A DNA stretch of 64,000 bases, from assembly GCA_023614405.1 (NCBI GenBank), contig CM042684.1, positions 537,958,682 to 538,022,681 of the forward strand, given 5' to 3'. A model generated the notes under the pieces. The model had not been told where the DNA came from, made no database searches, and saw nothing but the letters and a program-made list of their open reading frames with translations. This DNA comes from Avena insularis (Eukaryota > Streptophyta > Magnoliopsida > Poales > Poaceae). The position numbers and the translations under genes are program-made. This document shows positions 48,120 through 59,260 of this stretch, one piece after another (within the stretch, counting starts at the first letter, position 1; the number at the start of each line of letters is the position of its first letter).

Positions 48120-49830
48120 TGTTAGTAGTGGAATTGTGTTCAGAAAGATTCAATAGTTTGATATTTAAGTACTCACAAACATGGTACTATATATGTTCTT
48201 ATTTTCCAGTTACCAAAATATGGGAATCCTCAAACTCTGAAAAACAGATGTGGAACCGACTATGGAAGTTGAATGTAGTGCCAAAAGTGAGAGTATTTTG
48301 GTGGCGGGTTCTTTGTGGAATTCTCCTGATGCAGGAAACCTTGCAGTATCGACATATTTCACGTCTCACTCAGTGCAAAGTTTGTCTTTCGGCAAACGAA
48401 GACATGATGCATGCGCTCATACACTGTTCTCATGCAAAGCGTTTCTAGACTGAATCTTGGATCTGGATGAACGTTAAACTACCCAAGCTACATCCAACTA
48501 CATGAGCGCGAGATGTTCTCTGTGACCCATTATTCACCGATGATGAGTGTCCAAAAATCATCACGGTAATGCGAGAAATTTGGACTTCTCAAAATAACGC
48601 CGTTCATGATAAAGGTAGCATCGACCCAACATTTTCTACGAAGACAGCGCGGGATGCGCTAGCTGTGCTGGAAGTGCCTAGGGGTCATGGTGTGGCCATG
48701 GGTGGAGGCCCCCTAATGATGATTGGGTTAAGATTAATACAGATGCTGGCATCTCGATTGATGCTTTAAAGGGAGGAGCAGGAGGGGTCGCAAGATCTTG
48801 TCTGCTGGCTTTGTTGGAGCTTGGAGTAAACCATACCCAGATATTATTGATCCGTTGATAGCTGAAGCTATGTCTCTCCGTGATGGGATCATCTTTGCAA
48901 AGCTTCGAGGGTTCTCGCAAGTGGTGTTTGAAGTGGATTGCTTAGAGGTGGTTACCCTCTGGACCTTACGCGCAGTTTTTTGCTCAGTAGTAGCACCCAT
49001 TTTCTTAGGGTGTGTTCGGTTCTAAAACCGGAGGGGACAGAACTGAATGGTTCCATTCAGACGTCACGGGACAGTTCCGATCCTATGTTCGGTTTAGAAA
49101 AAATCGAGGAACAAAATGGTTCTATTTTTTTGTTTGGTTGATGGAACCGAGGAACCGGAGGGAGTATAAACACTGATTGGAGTCTAAATTTAATATTTTC
49201 TCTAAATCATAATTAACAATTAAAATTAGAGGCAAAATCGAGCCCAAATCGGATGAACTGGGCACCGCCGCCAGCAGGCATGCATGGCAACCGCTCGTGC
49301 GTCTTCGTCATTGCCGCCAGGTCGTCTTTGGCCAGCCAAGGCTGGCTGGCCATCGGGCATAGCTGGATTAGCGACGAGCTTTTCTTTTTTTAGTTCGGTC
49401 CGGTGAGGATTAGCGAGCCGTTCTCCCAGATCGGCCGATTCGGTCGGACGAGGCGGTTCCGTATATTAGAGGTATATTCTTTTCCTAGGAACTAGTCGAT
49501 TCCGTTTCTTAGACCAACCGAACACAGGAATAGGTGCCAGGTGCGGAACCGTTCCGTTCCGTTCCTCCTAATTTCAGAACCGAACACACCCTTAGAGATT
49601 GAAGGGCTAGCCTCATCATTTCATTCTTATGTAATTCAACATGTAAAGAGGACTGCCAATGTGCCGGCTCACCTTTGTGCCAAGTTTGCTTACACTCAGG
49701 ATGAGATTAGCTGTTGGATGGATCTTATTCCTAGCTTCCTCACTATTAGCCTCCAAGCTGATAGTGCAAGTGCTTTTGTTTCTGAATAAAGCCCTAAGAT
49801 TTTCGCAAAAAAAAGAAAATAATATGTTTG
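48120..49830 (+). pseudogene. LINE tail: zinc-binding (zf-RVT) and RNase H domains, split by a MITE
   Basis: The plus strand reads LWKLNVVPKVRVFWWRVLCG and CKVCLSANEDMMHALIHCSH (48,260-48,440), the reverse-transcriptase zinc-binding domain. IITVMREIWTSQNN follows (about 48,560), then an RNase H-like domain: VKINTDAGISIDALKGG (about 48,730), IAEAMSLRDGI (about 48,860) and FEVDCLEVV (about 48,930), carrying the usual acidic residues. The domain is interrupted at 49,007 by a MITE and resumes at 49,595 (SYVIQHVKRTANVPAHLCAK). A stop at 49,787 is followed by AATAAAGCCCTAAG and an A-run near 49,808, which looks like the element's poly(A) tail. Internal stops at about 48,448 and 48,770 show it is dead. 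Confidence 0.8.
49008..49591. mobile_element. Tourist/Harbinger-like MITE, 584 bp
   Basis: The element has 16-bp perfect inverted ends, GGGTGTGTTCGGTTCT at the left and its reverse complement ending ACACACCC at the right. It is flanked by a TTA target duplication (49,005-49,007 and 49,592-49,594). The 3-bp TTA duplication and GGG start are typical of PIF/Harbinger-derived Tourist elements. There is no transposase frame. The host RNase H sequence is continuous when the element and one TTA are ignored. Confidence 0.88.
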
Positions 49831-50099
49831 ATAGGACCATCAAGTGCTGTGTTTTTTCTTAGCAAAAAAAAATGTAGTAACGAAAAGGAATTTTTTCTGA
49901 CAAAAAGGAATTGGTGCTTACCAGTGGGAAGCTTGACATGTTTTTTTTATAACCCCTTATTACTACTAGTACATAATAACGTGAATATCGGGGGAAAGAA
50001 AGTGGTCGCTGGACTTGTTTTGTAAATCTGGGCCGGGCCCAATACAATACGTGGACAATTCCGAAAACGGAAGGAAAAGAAGGTGGTCGACCCCGACCG

Positions 50100-50267
50100 G
50101 ACCTGACCTGACCTGGCGTCGTCTTCTTCCTCCCCCCTACACCACACCACACCAGCAAGGCAACCTTTCCCCTTCTTCACGCGCGACGCCTGCCGGTGCC
50201 GCTCCCGCCGTGCAGTCGAATCGAGCCAAGCCGAGTCGCCGCAGCCCTCTACCCTTCACCAGCTCAG
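50100..50267 (+). other. Likely non-coding first exon (5' leader) of the PH-domain gene
   Basis: CT-rich sequence (CTTCTTCCTCCCCCC, then TTCACCAGCTCAG) ends at a good donor, CAG/GTTCGCTCCG, at 50,268. It has no start codon leading to a long frame. The next convincing acceptor before the coding start is near 52,711 (TGTAAGCAG). This would make a leader intron of about 2.4 kb. It is an inference from splice signals and composition. Confidence 0.45.
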
Positions 50268-52500
50268 GTTCGCTCCGCCCCTAGCTTCCTCCCTCTGCCG
50301 TCGATTCCAAATCGACTGACCACGAGGCCGCGGATCGACTCGCCCTTCACCACCATGTGGCTATGCCCCCGTTGCTAGATTCATCATCTAGCCCATGATG
50401 CTTTATACTTCACCGTAATGAACCAATTTCACCGTCTTCAGTCTTCTTCACATGTACTGTACTACTACTAGAAACGCCGCGACCAGCTTCCCGTTCCCGT
50501 TCCCGTTCCCTGTTCGTTCAAGGACCCAACCTAACTACCAAACCCTTAGCTAGTCTAGTCCACTGTCCACCCCAAAAACAGCTGCACGTCTTGGTATTCA
50601 GTTCCTCTTAATTTGCTTCGTTACACCTACCCACTCATCATCAAATGCTGGCAATCCTTATTATTAACCTGGGACACCTAAACACGCCTAGTGCTGTCTT
50701 GCAATTCAGGCAGCCCCTCCCGTCGTCCCTTTCAACTCGACTCAATTACAAATAGTACTTATATGCCAGCCAATATCTAGTCTAGTAAAGCACTCTACTC
50801 CCTCCTGTCTCAAAATAGATGTCGGAAATTTGTGAAAATTTGGATGTATCTATATACTAAATAGTGTCTAGATTCATCCAAATTTTGAGTCGGAGGGAGT
50901 ATGTAATAACCATTTTAATGTGTAATAAACTGTATTGAACTGCCAAACAGGCACCAGACATTTCCTCTACCACTTACCTTATCATCTCAACTTATATGCT
51001 ATTACTACTCTACTACTACTTGTGCATCCATACCCTTTTCTCTTAGTACCCAGTAGTACATCCTTGCATAACACTGAATAACTGACGCTGATGATAAAAT
51101 ACTTTCTTCAGACCAGTCTAGGCGCACCCTAGTGAGTGCAGCCCCAGGACGCCCGCACCGCTACCCATCAACAGGTTCGTTTCCATCTCCACACCTTCCT
51201 CCATCGGTTTCCCAATCAGCCGACTCTCCTTTAATAAGACCTGTTAGATGCAGCACCTAATTCATGGTTTAGACTTCGCCATCTTCATTCATCTACTACT
51301 ACTAGAAACACCAGCCAGCTTTAGTTAGTTCATGGCTCATTAAAGCAGCAGCACGGTAAAGGCTTTCCCATCACAAATTGAGTCATTCATTCATCACTAT
51401 TAATGGTGCCGCATGCTTTCTTCGGACTAACACAGCGATTAATTTAGGAGTTTGGGGAATTCCGTAAACGAGACACCTAAAACATGCTGCTCAATGCCGG
51501 CATCTTTACATTCTTTCAGGCCGCCCTCTCCCTTTTTCTCAGACTCAATAACAGCTAGCTAGCTAGCGAATATATACATTGTACTAGTAAAGCACTTGAG
51601 CATCGATTTGATCAGATTCACAGCTCCTAATTTACACACTTTGTATATTCAACAGAGGCTATGCCTTTCTGCTAGCACTTACTTTCCCATCTCAATTTAC
51701 GCTGCTATCACCATCATCATCAACTCCTAGTAGCTAGCTTCCCATACCCATGTTCTCTTGGTACGTTCGTGCATCCTTGCATAACACCAAATAATCAATG
51801 CCGGTAAATACTTTCTCCAGACTACTCTAGGAGCACCCTACTGCAGAAGAAATTATTCTGAAAATGTAAACACCTAAAACACGTTGATATTGGAATCTCT
51901 TACAATTAAGAAATTCAAGGCTGGTTATTGCTAGTTTGGAACTTCTAACGGATTCCCGGTGTTTTTCATTATTTGCATTGAACGATCAATACTAGTGAAT
52001 TAGTCTAATGTACTAGTAAGACACTTCAATATAAGTTTTACCACTCTTAGTTTATGTTGTATTAAACAGACACTTCGCATTTCTGCTAGCACTTACTCTA
52101 TCATCTCCACTTCTGCTATTTTTATCAACTACCACTAGCTTTTATATATGCACCCATAACCATATCATTTTAGTACGGTTAACCTTGCATAACGCTGAAT
52201 AATTGCTGTTAAATACTTTCTTCAGACTGCTGTAGCTGCAAGCTTGCACAAAGTGATTATGCTGAGAATAAATACCTGAAAAAATGGTGATACTGCAGTT
52301 TCTGATAATTAAGCAGTTTGAGGCTGGTCGTTGCTACTCTGAACCTCTAATTTGCATTGAAATAACAAATATGTGCTAGTGAATTAGTTCTAGTGTACTA
52401 GTAAAACAACTTCAGTATCAACTTAATTTTACGACTCTTAATTTATATACACTTGTATTAAACAGACGCTATGCGTTTCTTCTAGCACTCGCGTCGTTGG
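50240..52500 (+). repeat. Expanded leader intron: four degenerate tandem units
   Basis: Successive blocks repeat the same landmarks. CTAGTAAAGCAC-type sequence occurs at about 50,782, 51,583, 52,013 and 52,398. CTAGCACTTACT-type sequence occurs at about 50,970, 51,673, 52,087 and 52,483. TTGCATAAC(A/G)C lies at 51,065, 51,777 and 52,185, followed by ACTTTCTTCAGAC. The first two units (about 900 bp) also repeat the exon end and donor (CAACAGGTTCGTTTCC at 51,168 against CAGCTCAGGTTCGC at 50,260) and an ACTACTACTAGAAAC landmark. Later units are shorter, about 400 bp. The intron has grown by repeated internal duplication. Confidence 0.75.
50798..50899. mobile_element. Stowaway MITE, 102 bp
   Basis: The ends are CTCCCTCCTGTCTCAAAATA and AATTTTGAGTCGGAGGGAG, inverted to each other, flanked by TA on both sides (50,796-50,797 and 50,900-50,901). 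Size and ends match the common grass Stowaway group. It sits inside the presumed leader intron of the PH-domain gene. Confidence 0.88.
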
Positions 52501-52746
52501 ATGGATGATGTTTACGGAAGAATAGAGATCTTCCCACACCACTTCTCGCCACGGACCGAACCCATGGACGCTGCCGACAGTCTGTCCACGAGCAAGAGCA
52601 ACAGGGATCCTTCACCAAGGTGGGTACTGCCGATGGCGATTTCGATCAATTCTCCAAACCCTCTTTTACGGGCGTACGCTGACATGCTGTAAAATTGCCG
52701 TGTAAGCAGTCCCACACGCAGACGTTCTTGGACGCCAAAACGAGTC

Positions 52747-53818
52747 ATGGGGGCCGCATCGCTTCTGCATCTGCTGTCAATCCCTCGCATAAGGTGGTCC
52801 TCCAGCAACGAGGACGACGACAAGGTCCGGAAGCTATAGTGCAGAAGCTTATTTTATGACCTCTGTTTTCTCTCCTGCATCCTGCATTCTGTCTTATAAC
52901 ACTAAGGAGCTTCTCCGGTTAATTAATCATCAGGTCGAGTTGACCAGAGCTGAATTAGAATCGCTACGAAGTGAAATCGCCGATGCAGATGAGAGGGAAT
53001 CCCAGTTGAAAGCTCGGTATGCCGATTATGTACCCCTTCTTTCAAGTTATAGTTTCAACATTTGTCTGGACAAGCGAACATGCGCCTGAATTTCCAGCTT
53101 GCTGTCCCAGGTTGGAGAACATCGACGAGGTGTTGAGATACGCACGCCTCTGCGGGTACCTCCACATTAGAAGCGTACGTGAGCCACCCCCTGCATGCTG
53201 CACTTGCATTTGTCCCTATCAGATACTATAGCTTAGCTCTGTTGACGCGTGCAGAGATGGACTCAGCTTCCCGGGGAGCCACCCATCATAGACGACGCGG
53301 ACGTGGACGACTGGCTCCCTCGCTTCGTGGTCCTACAGGGGCAGTGCATATACTACTATCTCAAGTCTACAGGTAAAACAGAAGATGGGCAGATGATGTT
53401 GTTGTACACTTGTACCGATGAAACCTGAACTGGGAGGCTGACTGCACTTTGTTTGTTTCAGACCTGAGCCCTCTGGAGTCCACCATGCTATGCGACGTGG
53501 TGGATGTAGGAGAGCTGCCGAGCTTTGTGCCGGAGGACGGGAAGACCCGGCACGCATTCTACATACTGACGCGGCAGGGCCTGCGGTTCGAGTGCTCGAG
53601 CAGCTGCGAGGTTCAGGTGAGCAATGGTGTATTGGGGTGTACTAGTAGTTGATTTCCTGAAGCAGACCAGATATGGTGCTTTACCTGTGTGCATGGGCTG
53701 ATAGTAGTTCCACGAATTGTCTGTGTCTCAGGTGGATTCGTGGGTGCGAGCGATACGAGGCGACTGCAGGCTGGGAAGCGACGCGGAGGTTAACAGCAAG
53801 TCGGGCGGGTCATGGTAG
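52747..53818 (+). CDS. Small coiled-coil and PH-domain protein
   Basis: Six exons, 52747-52824, 52934-53016, 53111-53174, 53255-53372, 53462-53616 and 53732-53818, all with GT-AG introns and matching phases, give 194 aa. Residues 27-60 are a charged helix (VELTRAELESLRSEIADADE) likely to form a coiled coil. Residues about 74-181 form a pleckstrin-homology domain: RWTQLPGEPP, DDWLPRFVVLQGQCIYYY, the FYILTRQGLRFECSS strand and the closing helix with QVDSWVRAIRGD containing the invariant Trp. PH domains bind phosphoinositides or proteins at membranes; the plant members of this small type are poorly studied. The ATG (context GTCATGG) is chosen because the exon from 52,712 has no earlier ATG in frame. 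It appears intact. Confidence 0.88.
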
Positions 53819-54576
53819 TGATACAGGTTATAAACAAACAGGGGGTGGGTTTAGTCTGTTGGTGTACAGCGGCGCTGTGTGTGTGGTGTGGTAGGATGTG
53901 GATGGATGTATGGATGGATATTCAGTTGTCAATTTGGGGAGCAGACGCAGCATGAGTTTCAGACGTGTATATATGCATGTGTAAGTGAAATAGTTGGTGT
54001 TGAGTTTGTGCAGAATGATTGATGGATTATACATATATATATAGTTGCATTTATGTTTATAGATTCACTGGTGGTGTTGCAAGTGCTGGTTGAATTTGGA
54101 GTTAGTTGACTTGGAGATTTAGTGGAAGATAAAAAGGGTTGCAGGTATCATTTCAGTTGTATGAATTTGAAATTGAAAGTGAGGCATCATGCTGTGTTGT
54201 TGAGATGACAGACATGAGGGAATTAGTTCTTTTTTCTTTTTGAGACGATGAGGGAATTCTTGACCTGAGATCATGGTAACGGAACGGAACGGGTCATGGC
54301 GACGCGATCGAGAGGGGAGGGGCAAAAGGGTAAATACTACATGCAAAAAATGCCTGGCGTGCACCAACAACCGCTCGACTCGAGGCGAGGCGAGGCATCA
54401 GATTCAGATCAGATCTGAAGCAAAGGCATACCAACCGATTAAATTCCTCCCTTCCTTGTGCATAGTACATAGAGGCCACTCGCTCAGGCTCACGGCCATT
54501 CCTCCTCCCTCCTTCCTCCTTAAACTGAAGAAGAAACCAAACCCAGCTCCACCCATTCGACTCGCCGACGGCCGCC
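53819..54576. other. Spacer between the PH-domain and NDP kinase genes
   Basis: The first half is the 3' untranslated region of the PH gene (GT-rich, TGGATGGATGTATGGATGGA near 53,903, TATATATATA near 54,031). The second half should hold the kinase promoter and CT-rich leader (CCTCCTCCCTCCTTCCTCC near 54,503). No further gene is seen. Confidence 0.5.
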
Positions 54577-57500
54577 ATGAGCTCCTCCAAGATGTACCAG
54601 TCGGCGTGCAAGGCCGCCAGGTCCCTCCTCGCCTCCTCCTCCTCCACCGCCCGCTCCGCCGTCCTCGCAGGTCAGTCACTCCGTCAGATCAGATCGAATC
54701 AATCACCATTCCATCCAACCGCATCAGATTCCAATCTCTCTCTCTCTCTGTTGCAGACGGGAGGAACGCCGCGCTCGCCACGCTCACCAACCTCGGCAGG
54801 ACCAGGCTCCCCGCCGCGTACGCCTACCACACCAACGCCGCCGCCTCCTCCCGAGGATACGGCTGGATCGCCGCCATCCCAGCCGCAGGTCAGTCGTCTC
54901 TCATCTCCATTCCAACCCCACCCCATCTGTTGACACTTACCACTGTCTCTCTCGCTATTGAGTACTACGTAGTACTGATTATTATTATTATCATCTCAAA
55001 AAATGGCCGCGTACAGCCTACATGCTCCAGGATCAGGACGTGCACGCCGCCGAGGTACACCTCCCTCCCTGTCTACACCCTTTCTCTTCTCCTCCTCCTG
55101 CTGTAATATAGACTACTTCCGTTCAATCCATACAACTAGTACGTGTAACTAACCACAACCTTGCACTCTGCCGGTCTGGTCTGCAGATGGAGCGCACCTT
55201 CATCGCCATCAAGCCCGACGGCGTCCAGAGAGGCCTCGTCAGTACCCCAACAACCCACATCTCACTTCTCTCTGCTCTCATCTCTTGTGCTATGTTTCTC
55301 ATGTGCTTGCTAACCATTTGCCAATCTCGTCATGTTTGTTACAAAATTTATATTACTCTACTACTATTGTTTCTTTATGCGCACCCGTCGTCGTCGCAGT
55401 TCCCTGCACAACTCACTCACTAGTAATTACATGCAAACCTTGCACTCGGCGTTTCTGACCCACGCATTGTCCCACTGTCAGACTAAACATGTCCAATTTC
55501 GTTTCTATTTTACAACACCGAACGACTTGTCCTGTTTGTTTCAGCTGCACGTTAACACTTACAGTAGCATGGGGCCTTGTTCCTTCCTATATGACTTAGT
55601 TATACGAAACTTCTATGAAATATCGTAACAAGAAATTCCACGCAAGATCATGAAAATCGCTGTAGCATTGGCGGAATATATCCTCTTCCATGCACCCACA
55701 GAGATCTCTTCTCGGCAGCCCGTTAAGAGTTTATCATGATTCCATTACACATGCCTGTATGTTACTTTTCGTGCATGCACATTCTCCTTGAGATCTCTTC
55801 CCGGTGCACCCATTAATTAGTAACCAATCTCATATACTTGGATACCATGAGGATCTATATTGCCTAACTAGAACTAACTCGGGGATTTGGAGGGAAGCCC
55901 TTTCTTTTTCTCTTTTCGCTGTTTGTCTTCTTAGTGGGTTGGGCATTTTCCTTAGTTTGGTAGTATCAACAGTAAGTGGATTCGTGCACTGGCCCATTAC
56001 AGTGTCAGGTTGGTCAGACAAAAGATGGTCTCGTGGTAATGCTAGCCATTCTGTCTAGTTGCAGCCATGCTGATATGCAAATCCATTCTTTACCATGCCG
56101 TGCACCACCATACCACCTCGAAGAAGAAAATGTGCAGCCCATCACAAGTTTGTACTGTCTAGTCTTTTCTCCATATATATATTTCGTTAGTTTCCTATAG
56201 GACCATGAGGGATGTCTCTGTTTTCTCTTTTGGGACAGATTTCTACTGAGATAGTGTCCTGATTTGAAAGAAATGATCCAAACTTGTTGTTCCATCCAAG
56301 CCTGTGGACCTCTTCGTTTATCCGCTAGTATCATCAGTGGGTGGGAAGGATGCACTGATGCATTATTATGGGTTTGTAAAGATGGTCTGGTAATAATGCT
56401 ACGCGCATATCTAGTTACTGGCAGGCTGATATTTAAATCTTGTTTCACCATGTAGCCCATCACAAGCTTGTACTGTTTAGTCTTGTCTCCATATATATTC
56501 TGGTTGTTTACTATATAGGATCCTGATTGATGTCTCTCTTTTTCTCTGGGGAAAGTATAGCTTTCTCTTTTCCATTTTTTTCTTGGATTGTGCATTTTTC
56601 TTAGTGTGGTGGTATCAATGGTGGGGGGCTTGATTTTCCTGGTCCATTATAGTGTCAGGTTTGTTTGGTGGTAAGCATCTGTCTAATTACAGTCAGACTG
56701 ATATGCAGGTCCATTCTTACCATGCCGCGTGGCACAGTACCTCAAACTTATGCAGTACATCTTAATACATCAAAAAGAAAGTATTCAGCCCATAGCAATC
56801 CCCCAAAAATTAAAATATGCATCCCATAACAATCCCCAAAAAATAATATCTGCAGCCATCACACCACCTCAAAAAGAAAATATCTGACCAATCTGAAATC
56901 TGTACTGTTCAATTTCTCTCGACATATATGTTGTTAATTTCTGTCCGTATCATGATGGATGTCTCTGTTTTTATCTCTCGGGACAGATTTCTGAGATAGT
57001 GTCCCGATTTGAGAGGAAAGGATTCAAGCTTGTTGCCATCAAGCTGGTGGTTCCATCCAAGGAGTTTGCCCAGAAGCACTACCATGATCTGAAGGAAAGA
57101 CCTTTCTTCAGTGGATTGTGCGACTTCCTTAGCTCCGGGCCTGTCCTTGCCATGGTAAGATCAAATCCTCCTTCTCCGTAAGACCAATTACAGCCTCTAC
57201 GTTTGGTGGCAAGTTGTGCTATATTAATCTGTTTCCGTGTTTCTGAAGGTCTGGGAAGGAGAGGGTGTCATCAAGTACGGGAGGAAGCTAATCGGTGCCA
57301 CGGACCCGGCCAAGTCTGAACCAGGAACCATCAGGGGTGACCTTGCTGTTGTTGTTGGAAGGTACGCTCCATTTCCTGTTCAGTTAGGCGTAGCAATGAT
57401 GCAGTTTCTGCCGCATCAACCTCCCATCATTTCCTTCCTTTGATCACTGCTTAGTTGCAGTCTTGTTGATTAGAAAGGTGGAAACAACAACAACAACCTG

Positions 57501-57705
57501 GTATAAATTCAATCATGCATATTTTTGTTTGATTAGAGAGATCTCTTGTCCTCACAAAACGTTGGCTGACTTGAACACCAGAAACATCATCCACGGGAGC
57601 GACGGCCCAGAGACAGCCAAGGACGAGATCGCTCTCTGGTTTACTCCCAAGGAGCTGGTCTCTTACACCAGCAACGAGGAGAAGTGGGTCTACGGCGTGA
57701 ACTAA
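54577..57705 (+). CDS. NDPK3: Nucleoside diphosphate kinase, organellar (NDPK3 type)
   Basis: Seven exons, 54577-54670, 54757-54888, 55017-55054, 55187-55237, 56987-57154, 57249-57361 and 57582-57705, encode 239 aa, the usual length of the organelle-targeted plant class. Residues 1-88 are Ser/Ala/Arg-rich and amphipathic ([20 protein letters not shown]), a targeting and membrane-anchor leader for mitochondria or chloroplast. The catalytic domain begins [17 protein letters not shown] at 89. [20 protein letters not shown] and [16 protein letters not shown] follow, then [10 protein letters not shown] with the phosphorylated histidine at 203, and the family end EKWVYGVN. The enzyme moves the gamma-phosphate from ATP to other NDPs through phosphohistidine and keeps NTP pools balanced. 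Intron 4 is unusually long and repetitive. The gene ends convergently with the CCT gene. Confidence 0.95.
55920..56986 (+). repeat. Degenerate tandem copies within intron 4 of the NDP kinase gene, including a decayed exon 5 copy
   Basis: At 56,237-56,309 the intron contains GGGACAGATTTCTACTGAGA and then AGTGTCCTGATTTGAAAG and TTCCATCCAAG, a decayed copy of the acceptor and 5' part of exon 5 (GGGACAGATTTCTGAGATAG at 56,980). Neighbouring landmarks are also repeated: GCTGATATGCAAATCC (about 56,069) against ACTGATATGCAGGTCC (about 56,697), CATTACAGTGTCAGGTT (about 55,994) against CATTATAGTGTCAGGTT (about 56,644), and GATGTCTCT (56,211, 56,529, 56,957). Exon 5 and its upstream intron were duplicated and the extra copies decayed. 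Confidence 0.75.
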
Positions 57706-57844
57706 CCGGCCAAACCATCCTCTTCTTTCAGAAGAACAAGACAAAAGAAAAACTCGACAATCATTTTTCCATAATTGCCTTGTAGACCATGGCAGAGTGT
57801 AATAAGTAACGCTGGGTGCAATAAGGCCTGACGAAAAGAGGATT

Positions 57845-58415
57845 GTACTAGTACTACCTTGGAATGTAGAGCGTGCGTGCACCGAGCAGGCAATCGTGAT
57901 GTTTACGTCGAAACTATGGCTTTCAGCCAGCTTGATCTGGACGGATGCTCTTTAATTTGATCTATTCTCCAATTTTGACCTACATATATTCCCTGCATTA
58001 TTCCTATACTGTTACTGTAGCCGGATGTCCATTCTCTCTTTCATTTTCGTTCCTGGGTGTGATTGTGAGTCTTGGAATATAGCCTCTCTAGATTGTACTA
58101 TACAACGCTGTGACTGTGATCTCTGAGGTTGCTCGTCTGTTTCGGATGAAATAAAGCCCTCAACGAAGAAAAAGAATTATACTACTACAGTAGTACCTTG
58201 TAACCTAGAGCGTGCACCGAGCAATCTGTGATGTTTAAATCAAAAAAATATCGCCTTCAGCCAACTTGATTTGGATGGATGTCCTCTACCTTTTTTTTCG
58301 ATCTATTCTCCATTCGAGTCCCACATCCTCTCTACTTTTGCTACTGTCACCGTAGGAGGACGTCCAATTTTCTCTTCCGTTTTCATCCCCTGGGAGTGTG
58401 ACTCCTGGTGAGATG
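57845..58415 (+). repeat. Tandem duplication of the NDP kinase 3' end
   Basis: Two copies about 335 bp apart share TAGAGCGTGCGTGCACCGAG (57,868) against TAGAGCGTGCACCGAG (58,206), TTCAGCCAGCTTGATCTGGA (57,923) against TTCAGCCAACTTGATTTGGA (58,257), GATCTATTCTCCA (57,960 and 58,300) and the ATGTCCATTCTCTCTTTCAT-like segment (58,025; 58,359). The second copy is more diverged. It may give the gene a second polyadenylation region. Confidence 0.8.
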
Positions 58416-59260
58416 CTTTTCACAAGTCTTCAAAGACACTCACACCGCAAAAGTGAAGGATTTTCTCAAGATAAAATTCTCACCGTCGTTCAATTCTTAC
58501 AAATTTACACCAGGATCTCTCTACTTTTAACAGACTAGTGATGCAAATCTATCAAACTTCGGAGAAACCTTTGACAGCGGCGATCGATCCTAGGACGACA
58601 AGTGTGCAAGGACAGAATTTTGCTTTGCGGCCTGCACCGTCGAAACCGGGGCTTGAAACTGACAGGTCAATTTGTTTTTTAGGTAGATGATAACAGGTCA
58701 ATTTGCTGTGGCTGATGATAGGAGAGGAAACTATCATCTTCTTGACACCAAGCACAGTTTTCTTGATAGAAAGCACTGTTTTTGTTCTTTTGGATTTATG
58801 GAAGTGTCAGCTTCAGCAATCATCATCAGGTTTGCTGGTAATAATACTAGCCATAAGATTAATACTATAAGATTATTATTACATGGCTGGCAAGAGAGGA
58901 GCAGAGTTTTATTATTATTAACCACCATCATCTTCAGGCCTTTGTACACCGGAGGAGCCTAGCTAGCTAGAGGAGCTGCTCTTCCACTCTCTTGCAGCAG
59001 AAACAGGATCATCATACTTATTACATGGGAAAATAGAAATGCATGCCGCCTGACGGAGCGGATTGATCGATGGGGCAGACTAAATTTAATTCCGACGGGC
59101 AGCGCAGCAGCCGTTCTAGAAGGCGGTGTGCCTCACCTAGAAGCTTCTAAAAGCCGTCAAGCCTGCTGGCAGCTCAGCAGCAGCTTACTTCCTTGTCTTC
59201 CTTCTTTGCAAGCTTTGCAGCAGCAGCAGCCTCCGATGGTCTCTACTTGTACTACTACTA
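58416..59260. other. Spacer between convergent NDP kinase and CCT genes
   Basis: AT-rich, no supported gene. A CTAGCTAG run is near 58,961. The stretch next to 59,260 is the 3' untranslated region of the minus-strand CCT gene and contains (CAG)n at about 59,217. Confidence 0.5.

Noticed and set aside
54273..55106. 277-aa plus-strand frame across the first exons of the NDP kinase
   Set aside because: It runs through introns in a frame different from the kinase and has no domain. The spliced kinase explains the region.
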